A stretch of DNA of 64,000 nt, taken from contig UBMU01000019.1 in NCBI GenBank assembly GCA_900466605.1, positions 1 to 64,000 on the forward strand, given 5' to 3'. The stretch comes from Hyphomicrobiales bacterium (lineage in GTDB: Bacteria; Pseudomonadota; Alphaproteobacteria; Rhizobiales; Rhizobiaceae). The notes under the pieces are model-generated. The model was given only the letters and a program-made list of their open reading frames with translations, had not been told where the DNA came from and did not search any database. Positions 51,959 through 60,723 of the stretch are shown here, piece after piece; positions within the stretch are counted from its first letter, which is position 1; every line of letters starts with the position of its first letter. Made by a program: the position numbers and the translations under genes.

Positions 51959-53188
51959 TTACTTGAACGCTTCGATTTCGCCAGAGGCCTTCTTGATGGC
52001 ATCGGCCGGCTCGGCCTTGCCCGTCACGACGGACTGGACCATTTCGATGATCGAGTTCTGGAAGCCCTTGTAGTCGGTAAAGAGAGGCTCGGGACCGCCG
52101 AAAGCGATACCGTCGATGAACGGCTTCCAGGAGGGATCAGCCTTGACGAATTCGTCAACCTTCGCAGACGGACGCAGCGGGGTCAGGCCGGCGCCGCCCT
52201 GCAGCTCGTACTCGCCCTGCGGACCCGGCGATGTGATGAACTTGGCGAACTCGATCGCCTTGTCTTCCACGCCCGAGCCCTTGAAGACGGCGAGGCTGTC
52301 GGTGATCAGCAGGGTACCTTCACCCTTGGCGGAAGGACCCAGCGGCAACGGTGCGACGCCCCAGTTGATTTTGGTATCCTTCAGGCGGGCAGCGGCACCC
52401 GAACCAGCCTGGATCATACCGACCTTGCCGTCGAGGAAGATCGCGCGGATTTCGTTCTGTTCGTAGGCGGTTGCGCCTTCGACGGAATAAGGCGTGATGT
52501 CCTTATAGGCCTGCAGCGCCGCCAGCACTTCGGGGCTGTCGAGGGTGATCTTGTCGCCATCGATGACCTTGCCATTGTTGGTGTAAACCCAATGCATGAA
52601 CTGGTGCATGGTGTTATCGAAGGTCTTAGCCGGAAGACCATAGCCTGCAATGCCGGTCTTTTCTTTGATCTGCTTGGCGTCAGCGATTTCCTCAGCCCAA
52701 GTCGTCGGCGGCTTTTCAGGGTCGAGGCCTGCCTGCTTGAAGATGTCCTTGTTCCAGTAGAGCGCCTTGGTGGAGAACGCCACCGGTACGCCCCACTGAT
52801 TGTTGTCGAAAGTGACGGTATCGACGATATTGGGGTAGTAGCTCTTCTTCTCTTCATCGGTCATTGGCACCGGAACGATAAGATCGTTCTGGGCGAATTC
52901 CTTCAGCGTACGCGAGCCGACATAGGCCATGGCGACTGGCGTACCAGCAGCGGCGAGTGTCGTGGCCTTGTCCTGGCACTGCTCCCAGCCGACGACTTCA
53001 GGCGTGACCTTCCAGCCTGGATTCTTGCCTTCCCATTCCTTGATGTACTTTTCGTGGATGGGGTCGATCTTGTCGCCGCAATAGATCCAGCTGATCTCCT
53101 GATCAGCGGCGTGTGCGGTCATGGTGCCAAGCGCGGTCGAGCCGAGCAGAGCAAGGGCCATGAGCCCAGTCTTGAGTTGAATCGTCAC
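51959..53188 (-). CDS. Sugar ABC transporter substrate-binding protein
   Basis: A 409-residue family 1 solute-binding protein with a signal peptide cut near ALGTMTAHA (about residue 27). EVVGWEQCQDKATTLAAAGTPVAMAYVGSRTLKEFAQ and WGVPVAFSTKALYWNKDIFKQAGLDPEKPPTTWAE are typical of CUT1 binding proteins. The ligand is unknown; regulatory links to the GH20/M81 operon favour an amino-sugar conjugate. Unlike the usual order, it is fourth in its operon, after both permeases. Confidence 0.86.
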   Translation of the reverse strand: MTIQLKTGLMALALLGSTALGTMTAHAADQEISWIYCGDKIDPIHEKYIKEWEGKNPGWKVTPEVVGWEQCQDKATTLAAAGTPVAMAYVGSRTLKEFAQNDLIVPVPMTDEEKKSYYPNIVDTVTFDNNQWGVPVAFSTKALYWNKDIFKQAGLDPEKPPTTWAEEIADAKQIKEKTGIAGYGLPAKTFDNTMHQFMHWVYTNNGKVIDGDKITLDSPEVLAALQAYKDITPYSVEGATAYEQNEIRAIFLDGKVGMIQAGSGAAARLKDTKINWGVAPLPLGPSAKGEGTLLITDSLAVFKGSGVEDKAIEFAKFITSPGPQGEYELQGGAGLTPLRPSAKVDEFVKADPSWKPFIDGIAFGGPEPLFTDYKGFQNSIIEMVQSVVTGKAEPADAIKKASGEIEAFK

Positions 53189-53222
53189 TTTATTAGCTCC
53201 CGTTTTTTCTCTGGTGGTTGAC

Positions 53223-54083
53223 TTACTGTTTCACCGCGCCCGCGGTCAGCCCGCTGACGAGATACCGTTGAAGGAAGAAAATCACGATCATTGCCGGTGC
53301 GATACCGACGAAACTGGCCGCCATCAGTTCATTCCAGACCACCTCCTGACGTCCGAAATAGGCGAAGAGCCCGACCGGCAACGGCGCGTATTCGGTCTTG
53401 GAATTGAAGGTAAGAGCAAAAATGAACTGCTGGGCGTATGAGCCGATGAAGGTGGTAATTGCCACCACCATGATACCCGGCATAGCGATTGGCAGAATGA
53501 CGCGCCGAAGCGTGTAGAACTGGCTGGCGCCGTCGACGAAGGCAGCCTCATCCAACTCCCTCGGTATGCGCATCATGTAAGTTCTGAGCAGCCAGATTGC
53601 AGACGGAATAAGGAAGGCAACGCCCGGAACCATGATCGCGAAATAGGTATTGAGCAGGCCGAGAGAGCGCATCAACCGGAAGAGCGGAATGAGCAGCACT
53701 GCGCCTGAGAACATGTTGACCGCCAGGAACGCGCCAAGCAGAAGCCCGGCGCCTTTGAACTCGAACCTAGCGAACGCATAAGAGGCAGGGATTACGAGAA
53801 CCAGAACGACCGCGGTCACAACGGTAGAGATGAAGAAGGAGTTGAAAATATAGCGCGCAAAGCCTGGGACGCTGATCCACATCGTCCGGTACGCCTCGAA
53901 AGACCCGTTCTCGGGAATGAACCGATAAGGCGAGGAGAACAGCTGGCTGAGTGGTTTCAATGAGACAAGGAAGCCCTCGACGAATGGAGCAAGCACAAAG
54001 GTCAGGAACACCAGCACGCCGGCATAGATGCCGATCATCTCGTACCACCTATACCGATTGATGAGCAGATGCGGTTGTTTCAT
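53223..54083 (-). CDS. Sugar ABC transporter permease (MalG type)
   Basis: A 286-residue inner-membrane permease with about six transmembrane helices. The EAA loop is RELDEAAFVDGASQFYTLRRVILPIAMPG and the C-terminus ends RYLVSGLTAGAVKQ as in other MalG-like subunits. ATG 54083 overlaps the previous permease stop by 4 bases; the frame upstream to 54395 lies inside that gene. Confidence 0.86.
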   Translation of the reverse strand: MKQPHLLINRYRWYEMIGIYAGVLVFLTFVLAPFVEGFLVSLKPLSQLFSSPYRFIPENGSFEAYRTMWISVPGFARYIFNSFFISTVVTAVVLVLVIPASYAFARFEFKGAGLLLGAFLAVNMFSGAVLLIPLFRLMRSLGLLNTYFAIMVPGVAFLIPSAIWLLRTYMMRIPRELDEAAFVDGASQFYTLRRVILPIAMPGIMVVAITTFIGSYAQQFIFALTFNSKTEYAPLPVGLFAYFGRQEVVWNELMAASFVGIAPAMIVIFFLQRYLVSGLTAGAVKQ

Positions 54084-54964
54084 CGCTTGTCTCCGGAAGC
54101 AAGACGGCTGGTTAGTCGGAAATAGCAGACGCAGAAGATCGACAGAAAGATGCAGATCAGCACGGCGCGTGCGGCACCTTCGCCATACTTGTTCGAGCCA
54201 ATCGCCGTACGGTACGTATCGATGATCATCGTGGTCGTTTCGCCGCTCGGGCCGCCACGTGTCAGGATCCAGATGATATCGAAAGAGTTGAAAGTGGCGA
54301 TGAGCGACAACATCGACATTGTGATCATCGAAGGAACGATCAGCGGCAGGGTAATGCGGCGGAAGCGATAGAAACGGCCCGCCCCATCCGTCCACGCGGC
54401 CTCATAGAGATCTTGCGGGATCGCCTGCATGGCAGCGAGCATGTAAAGGGTAACCAGAGGGACCCCAATCCACACGTCGGTAATGATCGTTGCCCAGAAC
54501 GCCGTTGAGCCCTGCGCAAGAAACGCAACTGGAGCGTCCACGAGGCCGAATCGCTGAAGCATGCCAGAAATCATGCCGAACTGGCCATTATACATCCAGC
54601 CCCACATAAAGATGCCGATCGCCATCGGGACGATCCAAGGTGGCATGGTCAATACGCGGAAGAGAGCCCTGCCTGGCACTGCGGAATTCAACATTGTGGC
54701 GCCAAACACGCCTATGATCATTTTGATCGATACGGAAAAGAACGTCCAAATGAAGGTACGAACAATGACTTCCGCAAATGTCGCGTTGAAGATCTTACTA
54801 TAGTTGGCCCAGCCAACCCAATTCGTCGTTTTCTTCAACGACGCATCGGTGAACGATAAGATGAAGGTATCGACAAGAGGGTAGGCGACAATCGCCGCCA
54901 CATACAGTACTGCCGGAAGAAGAAGGATCCAGGCGAAGATGACTGCGTTGCGTTGGACGCTCAT
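54080..54964 (-). CDS. Sugar ABC transporter permease (MalF type)
   Basis: A 294-residue inner-membrane permease, the MalF-like half of the same importer. The first helix is VIFAWILLLPAVLYVAAIVAYPLVDTFILSF and the EAA loop is DLYEAAWTDGAGRFYRFRRITLPLIVPS. It starts 13 bases after the Gfo/Idh gene stop, so the dehydrogenase and importer are cotranscribed. Confidence 0.86.
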   Translation of the reverse strand: MSVQRNAVIFAWILLLPAVLYVAAIVAYPLVDTFILSFTDASLKKTTNWVGWANYSKIFNATFAEVIVRTFIWTFFSVSIKMIIGVFGATMLNSAVPGRALFRVLTMPPWIVPMAIGIFMWGWMYNGQFGMISGMLQRFGLVDAPVAFLAQGSTAFWATIITDVWIGVPLVTLYMLAAMQAIPQDLYEAAWTDGAGRFYRFRRITLPLIVPSMITMSMLSLIATFNSFDIIWILTRGGPSGETTTMIIDTYRTAIGSNKYGEGAARAVLICIFLSIFCVCYFRLTSRLASGDKR

Positions 54965-54977
54965 CTTGCCGCCCCCC

Positions 54978-56135
54978 TCAAGCCGCTCTTGCGTGTAGGG
55001 CGTCGTCGAACCTGTCCCAAACGGGACGCAGATCGATGACCGCCTTTTTCATCCGGGCCTCGTCCATCGAAAGGGCAAGGATACCGGCCTCCAGCGCGTT
55101 GAGCGTCGACACAGGAAGCTCGTTACCGGTGCGAACACTCTCCAGTAGGTCCGCCGCCATCTGTTCGTCGGCGCCGTAGTGCTGCGACAACTCGGTCGCG
55201 ACATACTTGTTCTCAACCACCTTCTTGCCGGTCAGCTGCTCATGAACATCGAGATAGCCGCGCACGAAATCGCCCTCGGCCATGCCGCGTGAACCCATAA
55301 TGGCGAAGCGACGGAACTGATCAGGCACGTTGAGATTGGTATGGAAGTTCATGCCAACGCCGTTGGCATATTCCACGATCGCAACTTGGTAATCAATAAT
55401 ATCAGCATCGCTGTCAAAGACCTTGTCGGACCCCATCCAACCGCTTGGCTTGCGATGGAAGAGCTCGAGGTCATTGATGCCTTCGCGAGCAGGGTCGTTC
55501 GCCGGCGTGAAACTCTTTCGACCACCGAAGCTGGCCACACGCTCCGGACGAGCGCCGACGACGCCGTTGTAGAGGTCGAGATCGTGGCAGCACTTTTCTA
55601 GCATGAAGCTGCCGGAATAGCGCTCATAGCGACGCCAGTCGCGCATAAAGAATGCGCCATGATAAGGTTCGATGTGCTCGGCGGCTTCGATCGAGACAAT
55701 CTGGCCGAGTTTGCCGGAAGCTTGGATGGCGCGCAGGTCCTTATAGAGCGGTGAGTAGCGAAGAACGAGACCCACCATTAGGCGCTCTTGGCCGAACTTC
55801 GACATCAGGCGCGCCAGCTCGATGCTTTCGGCGATCGTCGTGACAATGGGCTTTTCACAAAAGACCTTCAGGCCGCTTTCAAGGCCAAGCCGGATGTGAT
55901 CGAGATGCATGTGGTTCGGGGAACCTATCATCAGTAGATCGAGCTTTTCGTTGGCGATCAGATCTTCAGGAGAAGCGTACGCGGTGCCGGCAGAGATGCC
56001 TTTTTCGACAAGACCCGGAAGCCCTGCTGGATCTGGATCGACGTAACCTACGATCTCGAAGCTTTCATCGACCGACTTGAAGACATAGCCAAGATACCCG
56101 AGCCGGAAACCTAGCCCGATAATTCCCACTTTCAT
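54978..56135 (-). CDS. Gfo/Idh/MocA-family oxidoreductase
   Basis: A 385-residue NAD(P)-dependent sugar dehydrogenase of the Gfo/Idh/MocA family. The nucleotide motif is VGIIGLGFRLG (3-13) and the signature EKP lies at 94-96 (VFCEKPIV). The family GAFFMRDWRRYERYSGSFMLEKCCHDLDLYNG segment carries the catalytic lysine-histidine region. It would oxidise or epimerise the sugar brought in by the importer genes behind it. ATG 56135 follows the shared promoter motif at 56162. Confidence 0.86.
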   Translation of the reverse strand: MKVGIIGLGFRLGYLGYVFKSVDESFEIVGYVDPDPAGLPGLVEKGISAGTAYASPEDLIANEKLDLLMIGSPNHMHLDHIRLGLESGLKVFCEKPIVTTIAESIELARLMSKFGQERLMVGLVLRYSPLYKDLRAIQASGKLGQIVSIEAAEHIEPYHGAFFMRDWRRYERYSGSFMLEKCCHDLDLYNGVVGARPERVASFGGRKSFTPANDPAREGINDLELFHRKPSGWMGSDKVFDSDADIIDYQVAIVEYANGVGMNFHTNLNVPDQFRRFAIMGSRGMAEGDFVRGYLDVHEQLTGKKVVENKYVATELSQHYGADEQMAADLLESVRTGNELPVSTLNALEAGILALSMDEARMKKAVIDLRPVWDRFDDALHARAA

Positions 56136-56161
56136 GCTGCTCTCGTTCCCACTTACGTAAT

Positions 56162-56179
56162 TTATTTTCGTCAAGTTGA
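56162..56179 (-). promoter_or_regulatory. Promoter-proximal motif shared with 47128-47147
   Basis: TTATTTTCGT (56162-56171) joined to CAAGTTGA (56172-56179), 27 bases before the Gfo/Idh start on the minus strand. The same words precede ridA at 47128. Confidence 0.5.
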
Positions 56180-56224
56180 GACAAAAATTCGAACTCGTCA
56201 ACACGAATCCAGCGAAAAGTTGAA

Positions 56225-56247
56225 CCTATGAAATTAATTTTCATAGG
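56225..56247. promoter_or_regulatory. Large perfect palindrome, RpiR-type operator candidate
   Basis: CCTATGAAA (56225-56233) and TTTCATAGG (56239-56247) are exact reverse complements around a 5-base AT spacer. The core TGAAA/TTTCA matches the repeat at 47195. It lies 90 bases upstream of the Gfo/Idh operon start, in the 245-base gap beside the methylmalonyl-CoA mutase gene. The remaining gap (56248-56380) shows no gene. Confidence 0.6.
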
Positions 56248-56380
56248 AGCATGCTTTTCGTACTTCTCAGCTTTCAAGCAGAATGCCGAATTGATTAAGC
56301 TGAGGAATGGCGAGAACCTTGGTTTCCCTCCGCAGGGCCAGGCTGCAAATACAAAATGCGGCGCCGCTGGCGCGCGAAAT

Positions 56381-58558
56381 CTATTGATTTCGCCGCTTGC
56401 CTTCGAGCAGATCGAGAACCGAATTTGCCGCATCAAGCACATTGGTACCCGGGCCAAAGACGGCTGCGACACCATGATCCATCAGGAAATCGTAATCTTG
56501 CCGCGGGATGACGCCTCCGACGACGACAATAATGTCACCGGCGCCTTGGGCCTTGAGTTCATCCACGAGTTGCGGTGCCAGCGTCTTGTGACCTGCAGCC
56601 AGGGACGACATGCCAACTACATGCACCTTGCTGACGACCGCCAGATCGGCCGCTTCCCTGGGCGTCTGAAAGAGTGGCCCTGCCAGCACGTCGAAGCCGA
56701 TATCTCCAAACGCGGAGGCGATCACTTTCGCGCCACGGTCGTGACCGTCCTGGCCGAGTTTCGCAACCATGATTTTCGGCCGATGGCCGAGAATCTTGCC
56801 GACGTTAGCCATGCGGTCTTTCAGGATCGCCAGTTCCGGCTCGTCGCGATAGGCTTGGCCGTAGACATCCCTGATGACTTCGGGTTCGGCCGCGTGGTCA
56901 CCGAAGGCACGGCGCATGACATCTGAAATCTCCCCGACCGTTGCCCGTGCGCGCGCCGCCTCGATCGCCGCTGCAAGGAGGTTTCCGCTTCCAGAACTTG
57001 CAACCTCGCCAAGCGCTGTGAGCGCCGATTGCGCAGCCGCTCCATCGCGACGTCGTTTCGTCTCCTCGAGCCGCTTGATCTGGGCAGTGCGTACGGCGGC
57101 ATTGTCGATTGACAGGATCTCAATCTCGTCCTCGTTCTCTAGCCGATATTTGTTGACGCCGACGATGACCTCCTCACCCTTGTCTATCGCGGCCTGGCGT
57201 CGCGTCGCTGCTTCTTCGATCAGCCGCTTGGGAAGGCCCTCGTTGACCGCCTTGGTCATGCCGCCCAGTGCCTCGACCTCCTCGATCAGGGCCCAGGCCT
57301 TGTCGGCCAGCTCCTTGGTGAGGCTCTCGACATAGTAGGAACCGGCCAGCGGATCGACGACCTTGGTCACGCCGGTCTCGTGCTGAAGGATCAGCTGCGT
57401 GTTGCGGGCGATGCGAGAAGAAAACTCTGTCGGCAGGGCTATCGCCTCGTCGAAAGAATTCGTGTGGAGCGACTGCGTGCCGCCCAGCACCGCCGACATC
57501 GCTTCGAAAGCGGTGCGGACAATGTTGTTGTATGGATCCTGCTCCTGAAGGGACACGCCCGACGTCTGACAATGCGTGCGGAGCATCAACGACGAGGATT
57601 TCTTCGGTTTAAACTCCTCCATGATACGACTCCAGAGCAGCCGTGCCGCGCGCAGCTTGGCCGCCTCCATAAAAAAGTTCATGCCGATGGCGAAGAAGAA
57701 GGACAGCCGGCCGGCGAAATCGTCCACATTCAACCCTTTGGCGAGCGCGGCACGCACATATTCGCGTCCGTCGGCGAGCGTGAAGGCAAGTTCCTGGACC
57801 AGCGTCGCGCCGGCCTCCTGCATGTGATAGCCAGAGATCGAAATGGAGTTGAACTTCGGCATCTCCGATGCCGTATATTCTATGATATCAGCAACGATCC
57901 GCATTGAGGGTTCCGGCGGATAGATGTAGGTATTGCGGACCATGAACTCCTTGAGGATGTCGTTCTGGATCGTCCCTGAGAGCTCAGCGCGAGACACGCC
58001 CTGTTCTTCGCCAGCAACGATGAAGCTTGCCAGTATCGGGATAACCGCACCGTTCATCGTCATCGAGACCGACACCTTCTCCAACGGTATGCCGTCGAAA
58101 AGGATCTTCATATCTTCGACACTGTCGATCGCAACTCCTGCCTTGCCGACATCGCCCACGACGCGCGAATGATCGCTGTCATAGCCGCGGTGAGTTGCGA
58201 GATCGAAGGCAACCGAAACACCTTGTTGGCCCGCTGCAAGCGCCTTTCGGTAAAAGGCGTTGGAGGCCTCCGCCGTGGAGAAACCAGCATATTGCCGGAT
58301 TGTCCAGGGCCGACCAGCATACATCGTGGCGCGAGGGCCGCGCGTGAAAGGTGCAAAGCCCGGAAGCGAGCCCAAGTGTTCAGCAGCCGCAACGTCGCCC
58401 TCGGTATAAAGTGGCCTGACGTCGATTCCCTCGGGCGTCTTCCAGACGAGTGTCTCGGGCGATGCCTTAAGTTCTCGTTGGGCAAGAGCCTGCCAGTCCC
58501 CTAGCGTTTTCTCGGTCACCTTATCCTCCGGCATCGTTCTTTTACCGCAGGCTAGCAT
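56381..58558 (-). CDS. bhbA: Methylmalonyl-CoA mutase
   Basis: A 725-residue adenosylcobalamin-dependent mutase interconverting (R)-methylmalonyl-CoA and succinyl-CoA, used for propionate, odd-chain and branched-chain carbon and in rhizobia linked to polyhydroxybutyrate physiology. The N-terminal barrel has FAPFTRGPRATMYAGRPWTIRQYAG, and the C-terminal B12 domain has the D604-x-H606-x-x-G609 motif in GQDGHDRGAKV. Both catalytic and cobalamin domains are in one chain. An in-frame ATG at 58534 (MPEDKVTEK) is an alternative start. No epimerase or propionyl-CoA carboxylase is seen nearby. Confidence 0.94.
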   Translation of the reverse strand: MLACGKRTMPEDKVTEKTLGDWQALAQRELKASPETLVWKTPEGIDVRPLYTEGDVAAAEHLGSLPGFAPFTRGPRATMYAGRPWTIRQYAGFSTAEASNAFYRKALAAGQQGVSVAFDLATHRGYDSDHSRVVGDVGKAGVAIDSVEDMKILFDGIPLEKVSVSMTMNGAVIPILASFIVAGEEQGVSRAELSGTIQNDILKEFMVRNTYIYPPEPSMRIVADIIEYTASEMPKFNSISISGYHMQEAGATLVQELAFTLADGREYVRAALAKGLNVDDFAGRLSFFFAIGMNFFMEAAKLRAARLLWSRIMEEFKPKKSSSLMLRTHCQTSGVSLQEQDPYNNIVRTAFEAMSAVLGGTQSLHTNSFDEAIALPTEFSSRIARNTQLILQHETGVTKVVDPLAGSYYVESLTKELADKAWALIEEVEALGGMTKAVNEGLPKRLIEEAATRRQAAIDKGEEVIVGVNKYRLENEDEIEILSIDNAAVRTAQIKRLEETKRRRDGAAAQSALTALGEVASSGSGNLLAAAIEAARARATVGEISDVMRRAFGDHAAEPEVIRDVYGQAYRDEPELAILKDRMANVGKILGHRPKIMVAKLGQDGHDRGAKVIASAFGDIGFDVLAGPLFQTPREAADLAVVSKVHVVGMSSLAAGHKTLAPQLVDELKAQGAGDIIVVVGGVIPRQDYDFLMDHGVAAVFGPGTNVLDAANSVLDLLEGKRRNQ

Positions 58559-58665
58559 CTTAACCGCCCCCGGCGCGATAGAGCCTTGGATAATTTATTT
58601 CCGCACCCCTTTGTTTGGTTCACCGATCACACGAAGGAGACGGGGGGCCACGTTTCACGTTGGGT

Positions 58666-59691
58666 CTACGAAATGTCGACCGGCTTGGAGCGCAAACGGC
58701 TCGCTGTGGCGGGGTCAGCTCTTCGACAAAGCTGCGGCGGCAAGCCCTTCATTATGAGTTCTGCGTCAGCGACAGCCATAGAGCCGAGAGCGTAGAAAGC
58801 ATCGCGTGTACCGCCGGTGCGATGGGCCGACAGCAACAGTCCGTCCACCTTGCGCACGCTATCGGCGCGCGGGACCGGCTCCTCCGGGAAGACATCTGTA
58901 GCGGCGCGGATATGTCCGGAATCCACGGCCTCAAGCATCGCAGGAAAGTCGACGACAGCGGCACGGCTCATCAGCAGGAAGGCGGAGCCCTGCGGCATTA
59001 GCGCAAACTCACGTCGTCCAATGAAACCTTCATTCTCACTGGTGACGCTCGCGAAGACAAATACCACCCGACTTTCACTCAACACTTCGTCTAACGAAGC
59101 CGGAATGCAGTCCAGCCGCTCGACAAACTCGGCCGGCAACCAGGGATCGAAGACACGCACCATGTTGCGAAACGGCCGAACGAGCTCGCGCAATTGGCGT
59201 CCGAGGTCACCGAAGCCAATCAATCCGATCGGAGCACCGGCGAACCGGAACGTTCCATCATTTCCGGCAAGACCATATTCCTCAACTCCTGCACGGAACT
59301 GGCGATCAGCTCGGGTGATACCGCGCGCGAGATCAATTGCCATGCCAAGGGCTGCTTCAGCAACAGGCGAGGCAAAAGCAGACGCTGGCGTGATCACCCA
59401 AATACCTCGTTCGACGCAGGCTTGGTAGTCGATGTTCGGCAGGAAGTTTGATTCGACGTTGATAATCGCCTTTAGCCTCGGAGCGCGGTCGAGACGCTCT
59501 TTCGGCATATCGGTCTGACCGAAAATAAGCACCGTATCAGGCAGCAGTGCCTCGACCTGCTCAGCCGGCATCTGCCGGTCTTCGCACACGACAACCTCAC
59601 CCAACTTTTCCAAGCGACTGCGCACGTCCGATGTCATGATAAGATCGAGCGTCCGCGGCAGTGGGTCCACAAGGATAATGTTGCGCGGCAT
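58666..59691 (-). CDS. D-isomer-specific 2-hydroxyacid dehydrogenase
   Basis: A 341-residue NAD(P)-dependent dehydrogenase. The Rossmann motif GLIGFGDLG is at 156-164, and the catalytic trio is R243 (SRAAVVD), E271 (FPEEPVP) and H290 (LLSAHRTGG). It is the last gene of the importer operon (18 bases after the second permease), so it probably acts on a sugar acid or hydroxy acid derived from the imported compound. Family certain; substrate unknown. Confidence 0.82.
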   Translation of the reverse strand: MPRNIILVDPLPRTLDLIMTSDVRSRLEKLGEVVVCEDRQMPAEQVEALLPDTVLIFGQTDMPKERLDRAPRLKAIINVESNFLPNIDYQACVERGIWVITPASAFASPVAEAALGMAIDLARGITRADRQFRAGVEEYGLAGNDGTFRFAGAPIGLIGFGDLGRQLRELVRPFRNMVRVFDPWLPAEFVERLDCIPASLDEVLSESRVVFVFASVTSENEGFIGRREFALMPQGSAFLLMSRAAVVDFPAMLEAVDSGHIRAATDVFPEEPVPRADSVRKVDGLLLSAHRTGGTRDAFYALGSMAVADAELIMKGLPPQLCRRADPATASRLRSKPVDIS

Positions 59692-59709
59692 GATTTCCCC
59701 CAGTTGCTG

Positions 59710-60714
59710 TCACGACCCGGTAAGTGGCGCATTTGTGCCACGACCTGTGAGTTTTGCCTGCAAGACAACAACAATCAATAGAAACAGGCCACGGATCACC
59801 GATTGCCAGTACGCAGACAGCGAAATCCAACCAAGACCGTTTTCAAAGTTGAGCACATTGAACACCATGCCGAGCAGCAGAGCGCCAGCAAGCGTTGCGC
59901 CAACGGAGCCAGCACCGCCAGTAAGCAGAGTACCGCCGACCACGACCGATGCAATTGCGAAAAGCTCCCAACCGACACCCTCGGTCGGCTGGCCGGCGCC
60001 GAACTGGGCAGCAAGGATCACCCCAGAAAGTCCGGCCAACAAACCGGAGCAGGCGTAGACCCCAAGGAGCGTCCGCTCGACCTTAAGACCCATCAGTGCA
60101 GCTGTCGCCTCACCATCACCGATAGCCAGAACGTGTCGCCCGGATGAGAGTCGTTCTAGAAACATCCACCCGAGGACATAAGCGGCAATCGCTATCCAGG
60201 CGGGGATCGGAACGCCAAGAAAATCATCCTGCCCAATGGCAGTAAAACCGGTGTCATAGGAAACCGATACAGATTGGTTGTCGGCCAGAAGCAGGGCGGT
60301 TCCATAGGCGGCAAGCATCGCAGCCAGGGTTGCGATGAACGGCTGAATGCGCATCTTGGTGATCACAGCGCCATTCAACAGACCAACCGCCAACCCGGCT
60401 ACCACACCTCCGGCCAAGCCCGCAAACCAGTGATAAGGCGACAGGAGCGCCGAAACAACACTTGCAAGCGCTACCACGCCGCCGACTGAGAGATCTATGC
60501 CACCGGTCATGATCACAAACGCCATCCCGAGGGCGATGAGCGCAAACATCGAGTTGTAGCGCAAGAACGTCAAGATGTTGAAAGGTGATAGGAAATTTTC
60601 ATAGCGTAGCGCCCCGAAGACGATTAGCCCAAGAAGCGCAACCACGACGCCGAGCCGGGCAAGGTCACCAGACGATTTTGGCAAGAAAGGCTTAATAATA
60701 GCGGACGCCATCAA
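59710..60714 (-). CDS. yjfF: Sugar ABC transporter permease (YjfF-like, CUT2)
   Basis: A 334-residue inner-membrane permease of the RbsC class with about 9-10 hydrophobic segments. ALGMAFVIMTGGIDLSVGGVVALASV (about 61-86) is the class signature, and GGTLLTGGAGSVGATLAGALLLGMV closes it. Position fits YjfF in the E. coli ytfQ-ytfR-ytfT-yjfF galactofuranose importer. The symbol indicates that relation, not a proven substrate. Confidence 0.75.
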   Translation of the reverse strand: MMASAIIKPFLPKSSGDLARLGVVVALLGLIVFGALRYENFLSPFNILTFLRYNSMFALIALGMAFVIMTGGIDLSVGGVVALASVVSALLSPYHWFAGLAGGVVAGLAVGLLNGAVITKMRIQPFIATLAAMLAAYGTALLLADNQSVSVSYDTGFTAIGQDDFLGVPIPAWIAIAAYVLGWMFLERLSSGRHVLAIGDGEATAALMGLKVERTLLGVYACSGLLAGLSGVILAAQFGAGQPTEGVGWELFAIASVVVGGTLLTGGAGSVGATLAGALLLGMVFNVLNFENGLGWISLSAYWQSVIRGLFLLIVVVLQAKLTGRGTNAPLTGS

Positions 60715-60723
60715 TCCATCTCC

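Noticed and set aside
56228..56926. Plus-strand frame starting within the palindrome and running into the mutase gene
   Set aside because: Most of it is antisense to methylmalonyl-CoA mutase; the start has no ribosome-binding site and overlaps the operator candidate.
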